Of a DNA stretch of 60,898 nt, positions 44,629-54,371 are shown one piece after another. The position numbers and the translations under genes were made by a program. The first letter of the stretch is position 1; the number at the start of each line of letters is the position of its first letter. Source of the stretch: Candidatus Solibacter usitatus (lineage in GTDB: Bacteria > Acidobacteriota > Terriglobia > Bryobacterales > Bryobacteraceae); the NCBI GenBank assembly GCA_016191645.1, contig JACPVQ010000123.1, forward strand, positions 1-60,898, in the 5' to 3' direction. The notes under the pieces are model-generated. The model saw nothing but the letters and a program-made list of their open reading frames with translations, did not search any database and was not told where the DNA came from.

Positions 44629-45896
44629 GAATCTCGCCCAGGCAGACGAAACAGGCGGCGCACCAGATCGATCATGTGCGAGGATTCGCCGCTGTTGGCA
44701 TGACGGCGCATTTCCGCAATCGGGCCGTGTGCCACCTTCGCCACAATCCCTTTCGTCAACGCCTCAATCGCTTCCGTTTGTTGCGGCGTCAACGCTCCCA
44801 GCTTTCCGCGGACGCGCTCCATCTCGATGCATCGAATCTGCTCCAGTTGATCCTGCAGGCTGACAATGGCCGGGGCCAGTTCCCGCTCCCGCAGACGGGC
44901 CAGCATCTTGTCGACTTCCTCCTCGATGATGCGCTCGGCTTCGCGCGCCTCCTCTTGTCTTGCCTGGCGATTGCCTTCGATCACCTTTCCCATATCGTCA
45001 ATGTCATAGAGAAATACGTTATCGAGTTCATTCACCGACGGCTCGATATTGCGCGGCACGGCGATGTCGATGAGGAAGATGGGGCGGTTGCGGCGCTGCT
45101 GAAGGACAGAACGCATCTGTTCCCGAGTCAGAATATGATGCGGCGCGGCGGAAGAAGTAATCACGATGTCCACGCCCGCAAGAGACTGGAGGAACATGTC
45201 ATAGGGAACCACGGTCCCGTCGAACAATTTTGCCATCTCCGTGGCGCGCTCCAATGTCCGATTGGTGACCAGGATCCGTGTCGCTCCGGCACGATGCAAG
45301 TGGCGGGCGGCGAGTTCAGACATCTTGCCCGCGCCGGCAAGCAAAACGGACCGGCCGGAGAGCGAACCGAAAATCTCGCGCGCCAGTTCCACCGCGGCAT
45401 AGGATACACTCACCGCGCTCTGGCCAATCTGCGTTTCCGTTCGCACACGTTTAGCAACGGAAAATGCTCGCGAGAGAAGCCCGTCCAGAAAGCCATTCAC
45501 GGCGCCGATGGATTTCGCGGAAGAATAGGCGTCCTTCAACTGCCCAAGAATCTGTGGTTCACCCAGCACCATCGAGTCGAGGCTGGCGGCGACGCGGAAC
45601 AGATGCCGGATGGCTTCGCGGCCTTCCAGATGATAGAGGTGCGGCGCAAGTTGCTCGTGCGGCATCTGGCGGGTGCTTTCCAGGAACTGCTCCACCAGCG
45701 CGCGCGCATCGGCGGCGTCGCCCGAAACCACAACTTCCACGCGGTTGCACGTAGAAAGAATGAGACCTTCGTTGACCCCTTCCTGGGCAATCAAATGCTG
45801 CACGGCGGCATCCAACTGGCCGGACGGATAGGCCAGCTTCTCGCGCACCTCGACAGGCGCGGTGCGGTGATTGATGCCTGTAATATGCAGTTTCAT
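44625..45896 (-). CDS. hemA: Glutamyl-tRNA reductase
   Basis: 423 residues from ATG 45896 (MKLHITGINHRTAPVEVREK). A 266-codon in-frame extension is rejected because it lies in another frame of the upstream gene. ILSTCNRVEVVVSG holds the catalytic Cys; NADPH site VLLAGAGKMSELAARHL; ITSSAAPHHILTREQM; C-terminal dimerisation helices. It reduces Glu-tRNA to glutamate-1-semialdehyde, the first step of haem synthesis. A tRNA-Glu gene lies in the same window at 58,285. Confidence 0.96.
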   Translation of the reverse strand: MKLHITGINHRTAPVEVREKLAYPSGQLDAAVQHLIAQEGVNEGLILSTCNRVEVVVSGDAADARALVEQFLESTRQMPHEQLAPHLYHLEGREAIRHLFRVAASLDSMVLGEPQILGQLKDAYSSAKSIGAVNGFLDGLLSRAFSVAKRVRTETQIGQSAVSVSYAAVELAREIFGSLSGRSVLLAGAGKMSELAARHLHRAGATRILVTNRTLERATEMAKLFDGTVVPYDMFLQSLAGVDIVITSSAAPHHILTREQMRSVLQQRRNRPIFLIDIAVPRNIEPSVNELDNVFLYDIDDMGKVIEGNRQARQEEAREAERIIEEEVDKMLARLRERELAPAIVSLQDQLEQIRCIEMERVRGKLGALTPQQTEAIEALTKGIVAKVAHGPIAEMRRHANSGESSHMIDLVRRLFRLPGRDS

Positions 45897-46714
45897 TTTT
45901 GCAACAACACCGAGCGCAAACCCACATGAGCGGCCCACGTAACAGCGGCACAGCCGACCAGAGCGAGCGAGAGCATCGCCGCTCTGCGCCCGCGCCATCC
46001 CGCCATATTGCGCAGAAAAACGCCTCCCAGACATAGCGCCCAGGTAATCATGGCGACGTGTATGCGCGCATCGCCCACCCAGCGCGTCCCGGATTCGATA
46101 AAGGCCCACGTGAGTCCGGTGATCATTCCCAGCGTGAGCAGCACGAAGGCGAACGAAAGGGAGCGCGTAATCAGCGAATCGAGAGTCCCCAGCGGCGGCA
46201 GCCGGTCCATCAGCGCCACCGGGCTTTTGCGTTTGAGCTGCCGTTCGCGAATGAGATAGAAGAACGACGCGCCCGCCGTCAACAGCAACGCCGCGTATCC
46301 GGAAAGGACGCTCAGAATATGGGTCAGCAGCCAGCCTTCGCGCAGTCTCGGTGTCGACCAACCCGCCACAGGCATCTCCATCGCCCCTACAAGCGTCATT
46401 ACGAAAATGATGGGAAACAGGAAGACGCTCAGCGGAACGAATTGATATCGCCACCAGACATACAAGAAAACCAATGCGAACAGGAACGCACAAAGAGAGA
46501 TGGTCTGGTAGAAGTTGGCGATGGGGGGGTGACCCTCGGCCTGCGTCAACTCGACAAGGGAAACCAGATGCAGCGTGACAGCCGCCACAAATGCCGTGAG
46601 GGCCGGACGCAGCAAATGCGCCCGCCTGGCAAACAAGGAATACAAGGAGTGCAAGAGGCCGAGAGAATACAACACCGCGGCCACCCGCAGCCAAAATACG
46701 CTGGATTCGTGCAT
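45893..46714 (-). CDS. hemX: Cytochrome c assembly-type membrane protein (CcsA/HemX family)
   Basis: 273 residues, about eight transmembrane helices. PPIANFYQTISLCAFLFALV, WWRYQFVPLSVFLFPIIFV, THILSVLSGYAALLLTAGA and GTRWVGDARIHVAMITWALC match the CcsA/HemX family and its conserved His positions. Directly upstream of hemA with a 4-base overlap, as HemX is in Bacillus. There HemX influences HemA level; in other taxa relatives handle haem for cytochrome c. The exact role is open. Confidence 0.87.
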   Translation of the reverse strand: MHESSVFWLRVAAVLYSLGLLHSLYSLFARRAHLLRPALTAFVAAVTLHLVSLVELTQAEGHPPIANFYQTISLCAFLFALVFLYVWWRYQFVPLSVFLFPIIFVMTLVGAMEMPVAGWSTPRLREGWLLTHILSVLSGYAALLLTAGASFFYLIRERQLKRKSPVALMDRLPPLGTLDSLITRSLSFAFVLLTLGMITGLTWAFIESGTRWVGDARIHVAMITWALCLGGVFLRNMAGWRGRRAAMLSLALVGCAAVTWAAHVGLRSVLLQK

Positions 46715-46772
46715 TGCGCCGCTACGTGCTTATCTCATTGTAACCAAGGGAGTAATGCCGGGGGTAAGAAGT

Positions 46773-46799
46773 TGCAAAAACTGCAATGATTGCAATGTT
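46773..46799. promoter_or_regulatory. Three 9-bp iterons in the hemX/SDR divergent region
   Basis: TGCAAAAAC, TGCAATGAT and TGCAATGTT follow each other without a gap, so TGCAA recurs every nine bases. They sit in the 122-base gap between two divergent genes, about 37 bases before the SDR start. This could be an operator; the binding protein is unknown. Confidence 0.35.
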
Positions 46800-46836
46800 G
46801 CTCAGATAGTATCAGAAGGAAAGGAGATTCTAACCG

Positions 46837-47562
46837 ATGGGAAGTATAGAGGCCGGAATTCGCGGTAAGAAGGCGATCGTCACTGGAGGAACAAAGGGCA
46901 TTGGCCGGTCCATTGTCTCCATGTTGCTGGAGGAAGGTGCGCAAGTTGTCTTCTGCGGCCGGACGCAGAGTGGCGTGGATCAGGCTTTGGAACAGCTACG
47001 AAAGGAGCAAGGGAGTGACGCAAAGGTGTTCGGACAGGCCTGCGACGTGACTCGTGCGGAGGACATCATAAGATTTTTCCGGTATTCAGACGATAGCTTA
47101 ACCAGCTTAGACATTTTGGTTAACAACGCCGGAATCGGCATTTTTCGCCCGGTAGCAGAGATGACGCCGGAGGATTGGGAGCGGGTGATTGCCACCAATC
47201 TAACGGGTGTGTTTCATTTCAGCCGCTTGGCGCTGGAACGGTTTCGGAGAAATGGCAGCGGGTTCGTGGTGAACATTTCCAGTCTGGCGGCGAAAAACAC
47301 CTTCGCGGGAGGGGCGGCCTACAACGCCAGCAAGTTCGGGCTGAACGGTTTTGCAGAAGCCATGATGCTGGATCACCGGCGCGAAAATATCCGCGTTTGT
47401 TCCGTGATGCCGGGAAGCGTCTCCACTGAGTTTGGCGGCGGGTTGGCGGACTGGAAGGTACAGCCGGAAGATGTGGCGGCAGTGGTGCGAATGGTTCTCA
47501 CCATGCCGGAACGAACTATGGTGAGCCAAGTGGAAATGCGCCCGTCGAAGCCAATGAAGTGA
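46837..47562 (+). CDS. Short-chain dehydrogenase/reductase
   Basis: 241 residues preceded by AAGGAAAGGAG. Classical SDR motifs: TGGTKGIGRSI (cofactor loop), NNAGIGIF, catalytic Ser in VNISSLAAK and YNASKFGL (Tyr-x-x-x-Lys). The residues after the glycine loop (FCGRTQSG) suggest NADP(H). Substrate unknown. Followed on the same strand by the AAA+ gene, with 115 bases between. Confidence 0.92.
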   Translation: MGSIEAGIRGKKAIVTGGTKGIGRSIVSMLLEEGAQVVFCGRTQSGVDQALEQLRKEQGSDAKVFGQACDVTRAEDIIRFFRYSDDSLTSLDILVNNAGIGIFRPVAEMTPEDWERVIATNLTGVFHFSRLALERFRRNGSGFVVNISSLAAKNTFAGGAAYNASKFGLNGFAEAMMLDHRRENIRVCSVMPGSVSTEFGGGLADWKVQPEDVAAVVRMVLTMPERTMVSQVEMRPSKPMK

Positions 47563-47677
47563 TGAGGATACGTAAGGATTGGAAGTCCGGTTGCTACAGG
47601 ATTACGTCGGAAGCAACTGGCGGAGATCGAAGGGAGCCACGGGTTCGGGAAAGCCCGCGGCAAGAGAAGAGGGATAT

Positions 47678-48859
47678 ATGGTGAGGTTAGGGATACCGCT
47701 GGATGCCACCCGTACTGGGAGGGAAGCGGATACACTCGACCGCCGTCTGCGGCAGTTGATCGTGGGGCAGGCCGAGGCAGTCGAGCAAGTGGTGAACATC
47801 TATCAACTGCACTTGACCGGCATGACGGCGCCGGGCAGGCCCATCGGCAATTTCCTTTTCCTCGGTCCCACCGGCACTGGGAAGACCCGCATTGTGGAAG
47901 CCACCGCCGATTGTCTGTTGGGCAATCCACGCGGCGTGATCAAGATCGATTGCGCCGAATTCCAGCACAGCCATGAAATCGCCAAATTGATCGGATCGCC
48001 TCCCGGATATCTGGGGCATCGCGAAACACATCCTTTGCTGAGCCAGGAAGTTCTGGGCAGTTATCACACCGATGCCTGCAAGATCAGCTTCGTGCTGTTC
48101 GATGAAATCGAGAAAGCCAGCGACGCGCTGTGGAATCTACTGTTGGGGATATTGGACAAGGCTACGCTCACTTTGGGAGACAACCGCCGCGTCGATTTCT
48201 CCAAGGCGATGATCTTCATGACCAGCAACCTGGGTGCGTCCGAGATGAGCACGCTGCTCTCTCCCAGGCTTGGCTTTAATGCGCTGAACCGCGCGGATTC
48301 GGCGAAGCCCGTGTCGCTGGACGACAAAATGCAGGATAAGATTTCGAGGGCCGGCATGGAAGCTGCCCGCAAGAAATTTACACCGGAGTTCATGAACCGG
48401 CTGGACAAGATTGTCGTGTTCAAGCCGCTTGGGGAATCGGAACTGCGCCGCATTCTAGATATCGAATTGACCATGGTGCAGCGGCGTGTTCTGCAAAACT
48501 CCGGTGACAAGCCGTTCGTTTTTACGGCCACGGAAGGCGCGAAAGAAGAACTGCTGCGCGACGGCACGGACACCAAGTACGGCGCTCGCCATCTCAAGCG
48601 CGCCATTGAGCGGACCATCGTGCAACCCATGTCCAATCTTCTGGCAACGGATCAGGTTCGGCGCGGCGATTGGCTGCGCATCGATTACGATTCGTCGGAC
48701 AAGCGCATGGTGTTCTACAAGGACGCCGAAGGATTGCCTCTGCATGCCATGGCCGAGTTGATGGACACTTCCTTGATCAACTTGAATCAGGCGCTCGGCG
48801 CCGCGATAAGCATCGAGACTCCGCGCCTGGCGAACGCCAAGACACGCGGCCGCACTTAG
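47678..48859 (+). CDS. Single-ring Clp-type AAA+ ATPase (ClpB D2-like)
   Basis: 393 residues from ATG 47678 after AAGAGAAGAGGG; a TTG 33 codons upstream is less likely. Walker A GPTGTGKTRIVE, pore-loop region GSPPGYLGH, Walker B FVLFDEIEKA, sensor-1 MTSNLGASE, arginine-finger region FTPEFMNRLDKIVVF and a C-terminal small domain with YGARHLKRAIERTI. It corresponds to the second ATPase ring of ClpA/B proteins alone. There is no N-domain or first ring, and I see no ClpP-binding loop. Likely an unfoldase or remodelling factor. Convergent with the FG-GAP gene, 6 bases apart. Confidence 0.88.
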   Translation: MVRLGIPLDATRTGREADTLDRRLRQLIVGQAEAVEQVVNIYQLHLTGMTAPGRPIGNFLFLGPTGTGKTRIVEATADCLLGNPRGVIKIDCAEFQHSHEIAKLIGSPPGYLGHRETHPLLSQEVLGSYHTDACKISFVLFDEIEKASDALWNLLLGILDKATLTLGDNRRVDFSKAMIFMTSNLGASEMSTLLSPRLGFNALNRADSAKPVSLDDKMQDKISRAGMEAARKKFTPEFMNRLDKIVVFKPLGESELRRILDIELTMVQRRVLQNSGDKPFVFTATEGAKEELLRDGTDTKYGARHLKRAIERTIVQPMSNLLATDQVRRGDWLRIDYDSSDKRMVFYKDAEGLPLHAMAELMDTSLINLNQALGAAISIETPRLANAKTRGRT

Positions 48860-48865
48860 GCGGAA

Positions 48866-50566
48866 TCAATAGTGCGTGTGATTCGCCATGCGTAGGCGCT
48901 TATACTCCGCATCCCGAACAAGCGCTTTTTCCTTCACGCTTTTCGCCCCATAAACGCGAATGACACCGCCTTGCGTGGCGATCACCTCTTCCGCGCCGCG
49001 TCCCATGAAGTCGAACATGTGATAGACGGGCTCTTGGAAATAGACAGTGCCGCGCCCATCGCTTCCCAAGCGAAACTTGAACCAAAAAAGCGCTTCCGTG
49101 CCGTCGCCGCGCCAATCGCCTTTGACGAAATCCGGATTGCCGTTGAGCGGGCTGGCGGGCCAAATGGATAAGAGATTGCCGCCCGGATCGAACCAGTGCA
49201 CCTGCGCGGCCAACCCCGGTTCGCCGCGCCGCCGATCCCCGTAGATGCGCCCGTTCACCGCCACTTGCGGGCCAGGTTTTCCGCTCAGAATCCGCGTGAA
49301 GTTGATCTGCTGCGAATGCGCCGCCATGTTGTGCCAGAGGATCTCGCCGGTCAGGGCTCTCGAGACAACGACGCCGATATCACTGACTCCCGCCAATATT
49401 TCCAACTTCCCGTCCCCGTCAAGATCCGTAAACTGCATATTGTCCGCATGGTCGTGATTGTCGGCGAACACGTCGAAGCGATTCCACAGAGTCTCGCCCT
49501 TCGCGTTTAGCGCAAGATGGCTCACTACCACTTCGTCGATGCCGTCTCCATCCAAATCGACCGGATAAATGTAGTGGCCAAGGTGATCTTTCTTCTTGTG
49601 CTCCACGTGCTGCCAAAGCTGCTTCAGCTCTTTCGTATAAGCGGTCATGGAGATGGTTCCGCCCGAATCGGTGAACACGATGAGGTTGCTGGGGTAGCCC
49701 TTCTGCATGCGGCCAACGGCGAGCCGGAAGTTGTTGTAGACGTGCGGGCGGGGAATGGTTGGCCACTCGACGCGATGCTTGATGACGCCCGTTTGTCCAT
49801 CGGCAATGACCAGCCATTCCCTGTTGTCAATCAATCGCCAGTGCGCTACTTCCGCTTTGCCGTCTTGATCGAAATCCCAAACAATTCCCGGCGGTTCGAA
49901 TTCGGCGCGCAGGCGTGTTTCCTCGACGGGCGCGGTATAACTCCACAACTCCTTGCCGCCGTTGTCGAAGACATGCGCGCTCCAGTTCGGTTCAATGACG
50001 AACAGATCCGTCTTGCCATCCCCGTTGACGTCGCCAAACTTGACGGCCGCGGGACGAGGCGTCCGGTATTCTTTCAGCAGTGCGACGTCTTCGGGAAGTT
50101 CGTAGGATTTCAAATCTTCTTCGCGAAAGTCGGTGTTCTGCGTGAGCACGATCGCGTCGAGCGCGGGCGCGGGTGTAATGCCGGTGAGCTTCACTTCCAA
50201 GGCCCCGGCGGCAAGTTTGTAGGAAGCACCGCGTTTCCACTGCATCGCGCCATCGCCGTAAGTTCCCGCGTCGGACTTGCCGCCGACTACAATCCGAAAG
50301 GACGACCCATCCGCCGCGCCCTGACTGCGCACGAACAAATGGTACTCACCGGTCGCGGGCACATGGATCTTCGCCACGGCGTCGGCTTTCGAACGCAACA
50401 CAACTGCCGTATTGCGATGTAGCCACGGCACACGCAAGGAAAGCGCATCGCCCATTAAATCTCCGCGCGGCATCGCATGATAGAAATCTTCCGCGTCGAC
50501 AATGACGGTTTGCGGCGCGGCGCTCCACGCTGGAAAGGAAGCCAGTAGTAGGAGAATGGATCGCAT
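48866..50566 (-). CDS. Secreted FG-GAP/VCBS-repeat protein with N-terminal carbohydrate-binding-like domain
   Basis: 566 residues, signal peptide MRSILLLLASFPAWSA. Residues ~20-140 look like a CBM35-like sandwich (VIVDAEDFYHAMP, YHLFVRSQGAADGSSFRIVV). Then come calcium-loop blades: DVNGDGKTDLFVIEP, DFDQDGKAEVAHW, DLDGDGIDEVVVSH, DLDGDGKLEILAG and DWRGDGTEALFW. Similar D-x-D-G-D-G-x-x-E loops occur in rhamnogalacturonan lyases, which would suit the upstream rhamnosidase gene, but lyase activity is not shown. Its ATG overlaps the TAA of that gene by one base (TAATG). Confidence 0.7.
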   Translation of the reverse strand: MRSILLLLASFPAWSAAPQTVIVDAEDFYHAMPRGDLMGDALSLRVPWLHRNTAVVLRSKADAVAKIHVPATGEYHLFVRSQGAADGSSFRIVVGGKSDAGTYGDGAMQWKRGASYKLAAGALEVKLTGITPAPALDAIVLTQNTDFREEDLKSYELPEDVALLKEYRTPRPAAVKFGDVNGDGKTDLFVIEPNWSAHVFDNGGKELWSYTAPVEETRLRAEFEPPGIVWDFDQDGKAEVAHWRLIDNREWLVIADGQTGVIKHRVEWPTIPRPHVYNNFRLAVGRMQKGYPSNLIVFTDSGGTISMTAYTKELKQLWQHVEHKKKDHLGHYIYPVDLDGDGIDEVVVSHLALNAKGETLWNRFDVFADNHDHADNMQFTDLDGDGKLEILAGVSDIGVVVSRALTGEILWHNMAAHSQQINFTRILSGKPGPQVAVNGRIYGDRRRGEPGLAAQVHWFDPGGNLLSIWPASPLNGNPDFVKGDWRGDGTEALFWFKFRLGSDGRGTVYFQEPVYHMFDFMGRGAEEVIATQGGVIRVYGAKSVKEKALVRDAEYKRLRMANHTHY

Positions 50567-53280
50567 TATTCTCTTCTTTCCGCCGCAGCAATGCGAACCG
50601 CGCTCAGAATGCCGGACGGAACCGGCTGCAAGTTGTTCATGTCCTGCGGTTGGAAACGATCGCCATATTTTGCCTTCAGCGCCGTGTAATCCGGCTGGGG
50701 CCCTTTGGCAAGCAGATTGATCGCGGTATTGGCCACGATGATGCGGATGTTGTTCTCACCGGCCTTGATGGTTCGCGTCACATCCACGGAATAGGGCGGC
50801 TGCCAAACGACTCCTGCTCTTTTGTTGTTGACGTAAACTGTGGCGGCTTCGCGAACGGGCGACTCGATCCACGCTTTCATCCCGGGCTTCGATTCCGGCT
50901 GCGTGCCCGAGAGAGGAGTGCCTTCACCGAACTGCAACTCCACCTTTGCCGCCCGTGCAAGCGCCGGCGGAATGACCGCTGTTCGCTCATAGGCCGCGGT
51001 TCCGGAATAAAAACGCGTCGCGGGGTCTTCCGTCCATGAGCGCGGCACATCCGCCGTTGTCATGTGGCCGTTTGCAAAGGTCACCTTCCAGCCGGTATTC
51101 AACAGTACCGGCTGAGGCGGCGGCGGGCCAGTGGTGTTCCCTACACCAATGGATCTGCGTGTGAAAGCAATGATGCGCGATTCGTAGGGAGCAAGGGTCA
51201 TTCTGACAGTTGTGGTGCGATCGCTCTTTCCAACAATCTTCATGCCGCTCACTTCTCCGGTGAATGGATTCCACCATTCCGGCTGCATGCCTGCGATTCG
51301 AAATGCGGGCTCGATAACGTGTGTTTGGTTGCCTGTGTTTGCCACGAAGTAAATTTCCGCCGCGGGCGTTGAGCGATGCAGGAAACCGATATTCGCCGCG
51401 GACTGTGGAAATTCCACGTCAGGCGTGCGCAGACGGCGAAGAGTATCCCGCAGCCCCGCTTCTTCTTTCAAGAGATGTGCCGGCGGTGAGGCTCCTTCGA
51501 ACAGCTTCCTGGAGATTTCCTGAATCGCGGCGGTCTCGGCTTCCGCGTTCCGCAAGCCTGGAGCAAGAGAGGGTGCGCGCTTGGTGGCAACTAGGATTCC
51601 ACCTTGGCGCACGTAAGATTCCAGACGCCGGTAGGTGGCTAGGGGAATCCGCTCCACCCCTGGCAAAACCAGGATCGGGTACCTGGCGGCACGTTCGCTG
51701 GTGCCATCGTCGAAGAGATCGTACTGGTAGCCGGATTCCAGAATTCGCGGAATCAGAGTCGCGCCGATTTGGGCGTTGATGCCGCGGTCGATGGTCGCTC
51801 GGCCTAAAGTGAAACCTGCGCGGATATCCGCTGTTGGGATGTAGAGGGCTACGTCGTTTGCAGGTTTTCCTTCGCGCATGAGAAAGCTGACGCGCTGCAA
51901 GTACGAAGTCACTTCCGGCATCACCATCCACCACGGATTGTGATGGTTGAAAACCCCTGAGGCATAAAACCGCCAGCCCGGCTCCCCCGCTTCGGGAGGC
52001 GAATAGGGCCAACCGTGCCCTATCAACTGATTGACGCCGATGAGGAAATGCCGGTCGGCCTCAACCTTCATGTCCAACGGAGTGGCGCGGAAAGACGGCG
52101 AGTGAAGCCACGTCCAAGTTTCGGATGAGGTGACGGGGCGGCCAAACAGATGATTGGCCGAAGATGCCCATCGTGTTGGAGTGAACTGCTTCCAATGCGG
52201 CTCTTCGCCTTCGGGAAGATCGACGTAGGCTTGGCTGGAAAATGTGACGGGCGGCGTTCCGTAGGTTTGCGCACGGAGTTTCGTTCCATGTTGATGAGCC
52301 CACTGTTGCAAGGGTTTGAGGAAGCGCTCTTCGGCAAGCTCGGAAAGCGTCATCGCCCAATCGTTGCGAATCGCGCCGGTCTTATGCCCCAGATTGATCG
52401 CAAGCGCGGGGAGGAAGGGCTTCAAATCGTATCCGCGGCGGCGGCGGAATTCGTCGAGAAGATCGCCTGTCCAGTCGGAGCCGAAGACCTCCAGGCTGTC
52501 GCAGAACAAAGCGTACGGCGGAGTGCCAGCCAGCGTGCGCAGCAGCGGCTCCGCAACGTTGCGCAGATGATTGTCGAGCGCGGCACGGTTGTAATGATCG
52601 TGCACCCAGCCTTCGCCCCCCACCCCCGCCCGCTTCACGGCTTGCCGCGTGCGGCCTTCCATAAAGAAGAGAACACTCTGCGAACCTTCGCGTGTCGCGG
52701 GCAGAGCAATCCTGCCTTCTTTCGGCGCAGGCAGTTCCACGGCGGATGCCGGTTCGGCTCCGCTCAACAGGAACGCCGCGAGAAACTTTTCTCCCTCGGC
52801 TTCTTTCGGTGCGGCAACCTCTCTTGCACCGGCAGCTACCGCCGTGCGTTGCATCTTCAAACGCGGAGCGGCTTCCGTAATGGGAGTGTTGGGACCGCCA
52901 TAAGGCCACCCGCTGCCGAGAGTAAGGTCCATACGCAGGCCCAATTCGCGGCTTTTCGCGGATGTGAATTTGAGAGCGTCCAGGAATTCCGGCGAGAGGT
53001 ATTTCTTGCTTCGGACGCCGGGGATCTCATCGTCCAAGACCAGCGGATAGACAGGCTGAACTTCGAAGCCGCCGATGCCGCCCTCCTTCATCAGCTTCAT
53101 CTCGCGTTCCAGCTCGACAGGTTCTACCGCTGGTCCGAACCACCACCAGCGCATCATGATGCGGGTGTCATCGGGCGGAGTACGAAATGCTTTCTCCAGG
53201 TCGCGGATGGAATCGCTTGGTGCGAACGCACCCGCCAACACCAGAAAGGGAGCGGTTGCGAACAGTATGCGGCGCGGCAT
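50566..53280 (-). CDS. Secreted GH106-like alpha-L-rhamnosidase
   Basis: 904 residues with signal peptide MPRRILFATAPFLVLAGAFA. MMRWWWFGPAVEPVELERE then MKEGGIGGFEVQPVYPL is the typical start of GH106 enzymes. TLGSGWPYGGPNTPI, LFCDSLEVFGSDWTGD and SSETWTWLHSPSFR follow, the latter two supplying acidic and aromatic residues of the barrel. The C-terminal ~150 residues form a galactose-binding-like sandwich (MKAWIESPVREAATVYVNNKRA split across the strand end). It would release terminal rhamnose from pectic or surface glycans in the periplasm. Gene-pair partner: the FG-GAP protein. Confidence 0.78.
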   Translation of the reverse strand: MPRRILFATAPFLVLAGAFAPSDSIRDLEKAFRTPPDDTRIMMRWWWFGPAVEPVELEREMKLMKEGGIGGFEVQPVYPLVLDDEIPGVRSKKYLSPEFLDALKFTSAKSRELGLRMDLTLGSGWPYGGPNTPITEAAPRLKMQRTAVAAGAREVAAPKEAEGEKFLAAFLLSGAEPASAVELPAPKEGRIALPATREGSQSVLFFMEGRTRQAVKRAGVGGEGWVHDHYNRAALDNHLRNVAEPLLRTLAGTPPYALFCDSLEVFGSDWTGDLLDEFRRRRGYDLKPFLPALAINLGHKTGAIRNDWAMTLSELAEERFLKPLQQWAHQHGTKLRAQTYGTPPVTFSSQAYVDLPEGEEPHWKQFTPTRWASSANHLFGRPVTSSETWTWLHSPSFRATPLDMKVEADRHFLIGVNQLIGHGWPYSPPEAGEPGWRFYASGVFNHHNPWWMVMPEVTSYLQRVSFLMREGKPANDVALYIPTADIRAGFTLGRATIDRGINAQIGATLIPRILESGYQYDLFDDGTSERAARYPILVLPGVERIPLATYRRLESYVRQGGILVATKRAPSLAPGLRNAEAETAAIQEISRKLFEGASPPAHLLKEEAGLRDTLRRLRTPDVEFPQSAANIGFLHRSTPAAEIYFVANTGNQTHVIEPAFRIAGMQPEWWNPFTGEVSGMKIVGKSDRTTTVRMTLAPYESRIIAFTRRSIGVGNTTGPPPPQPVLLNTGWKVTFANGHMTTADVPRSWTEDPATRFYSGTAAYERTAVIPPALARAAKVELQFGEGTPLSGTQPESKPGMKAWIESPVREAATVYVNNKRAGVVWQPPYSVDVTRTIKAGENNIRIIVANTAINLLAKGPQPDYTALKAKYGDRFQPQDMNNLQPVPSGILSAVRIAAAERRE

Positions 53281-53307
53281 ACTGTGATTCTACGCCGATA
53301 CGGGTAG

Positions 53308-54009
53308 TTAGGAAGACGCGCGGCTCATAGGTTGCACCAGGCCGCCGAACCTCCGCTCCCGGGCTGCGAACGTATTAATGGCGCTGGCCATCAGCTTCTC
53401 ATCGAAATCGGGCCAGTACTCGGGCAGGAAGACCATCTCCGCGTAGGCGCATTCCCACAGCAGGTAGTCGCTGATGCGTTGTTCGCCTGCCGTGCGGATG
53501 AGCAGATCCACGTCGGGACCAAGCGCGGCCGAAAACTCCTCATGCGTCCGGGCTGTTGCGGCGGCGCGGACGATGGCTTCGCGGGAAGAATAATCGACGG
53601 CCAGGCGCAAGTGTAATCTCTCGCCGCGAGCGGTTTCCCGTTCGGCGTCTTCGATCAGTGGGATCAAGTGCTCCGAAAGCCGGTCTCTGCGGCCGATGAC
53701 GCTGAGACGAATTCCCTCGCGCACACATCCGGCAACTTCCGACATGAGGAATTTGCGAAACAGCAGCATCAAAGCCTGTACTTCCGTCTTCGGACGTTTC
53801 CAGTTGTCCGATGAGAAGGCATAGACGGTGAGAGTCCGAATGCCGAAGCGGCAGGCGGCTTCCACCGCGCGCCGCAAGGCCTTCGCGCCCTGGCGGTGCC
53901 CCTCGGTCCGCGGAAGCCCGCGCTGGTTGGCCCAACGGCCGTTGCCGTCCATAATGATGGCGAGATGTCCGGGCGCGGGTCGATTATTTGGAAAAGTGCT
54001 TACGTTCAT
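53308..54009 (-). CDS. uppS: Isoprenyl (undecaprenyl) diphosphate synthase
   Basis: 233 residues. [20 protein letters not shown] carries the catalytic Asp; [19 protein letters not shown] and [19 protein letters not shown] are signature blocks. It makes the C55 carrier lipid for peptidoglycan and the polysaccharides encoded elsewhere in the window. Its start overlaps the regulator gene by 4 bases (ATGA), an unusual partner; cdsA or frr are more usual neighbours. Confidence 0.95.
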   Translation of the reverse strand: MNVSTFPNNRPAPGHLAIIMDGNGRWANQRGLPRTEGHRQGAKALRRAVEAACRFGIRTLTVYAFSSDNWKRPKTEVQALMLLFRKFLMSEVAGCVREGIRLSVIGRRDRLSEHLIPLIEDAERETARGERLHLRLAVDYSSREAIVRAAATARTHEEFSAALGPDVDLLIRTAGEQRISDYLLWECAYAEMVFLPEYWPDFDEKLMASAINTFAARERRFGGLVQPMSRASS

Positions 54010-54371
54010 GATTTGGCGCTAGGGTCTTTCATCGCTCGAATGAGCGCTTCCATATGACTGAGGTATTGTTGAAGCGCTTTGCGGCCATCCTCAGTAATGC
54101 GAAATTGAGTTTTCGGGATTCTGCCCTGGAAGCTTTTTTCGCATTCGATATAGCCGGCATCTTCGAGCTTGCGGGAATGTATGCTCAGGTTGCCGTCGGT
54201 TGTGTCGAGGAGTTTTTTCAGATCGGTAAAAGTGAGCGAATCATTCGCCGCCAGCGCGCTCACAATCGCCAGGCGGATGCGTTCGTGAATGATCCGATCC
54301 AGATCTTTCGCACGTCCGCCGGTCAGCGGCGTGGGATTGAGTTGGTGTTGGTTTGCCCCGGATCTAGCCAC
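54006..54371 (-). CDS. Winged-helix transcriptional regulator
   Basis: 121 residues from GTG 54371, chosen because AAGGAGG precedes it; a TTG 7 codons upstream is possible. The wHTH is visible as [40 protein letters not shown] (recognition helix) and [20 protein letters not shown] (wing), close to ArsR/PadR-like 'HTH_34' regulators. The upstream membrane-protein gene overlaps by 8 bases. Regulators of this type often act with a cotranscribed membrane protein. Confidence 0.82.
   Translation of the reverse strand: MARSGANQHQLNPTPLTGGRAKDLDRIIHERIRLAIVSALAANDSLTFTDLKKLLDTTDGNLSIHSRKLEDAGYIECEKSFQGRIPKTQFRITEDGRKALQQYLSHMEALIRAMKDPSAKS

Noticed and set aside
45897-46694. 266-codon N-terminal extension of hemA
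   Set aside because: It is a shifted frame of the hemX gene; the family begins at MKLHITGINHRT.
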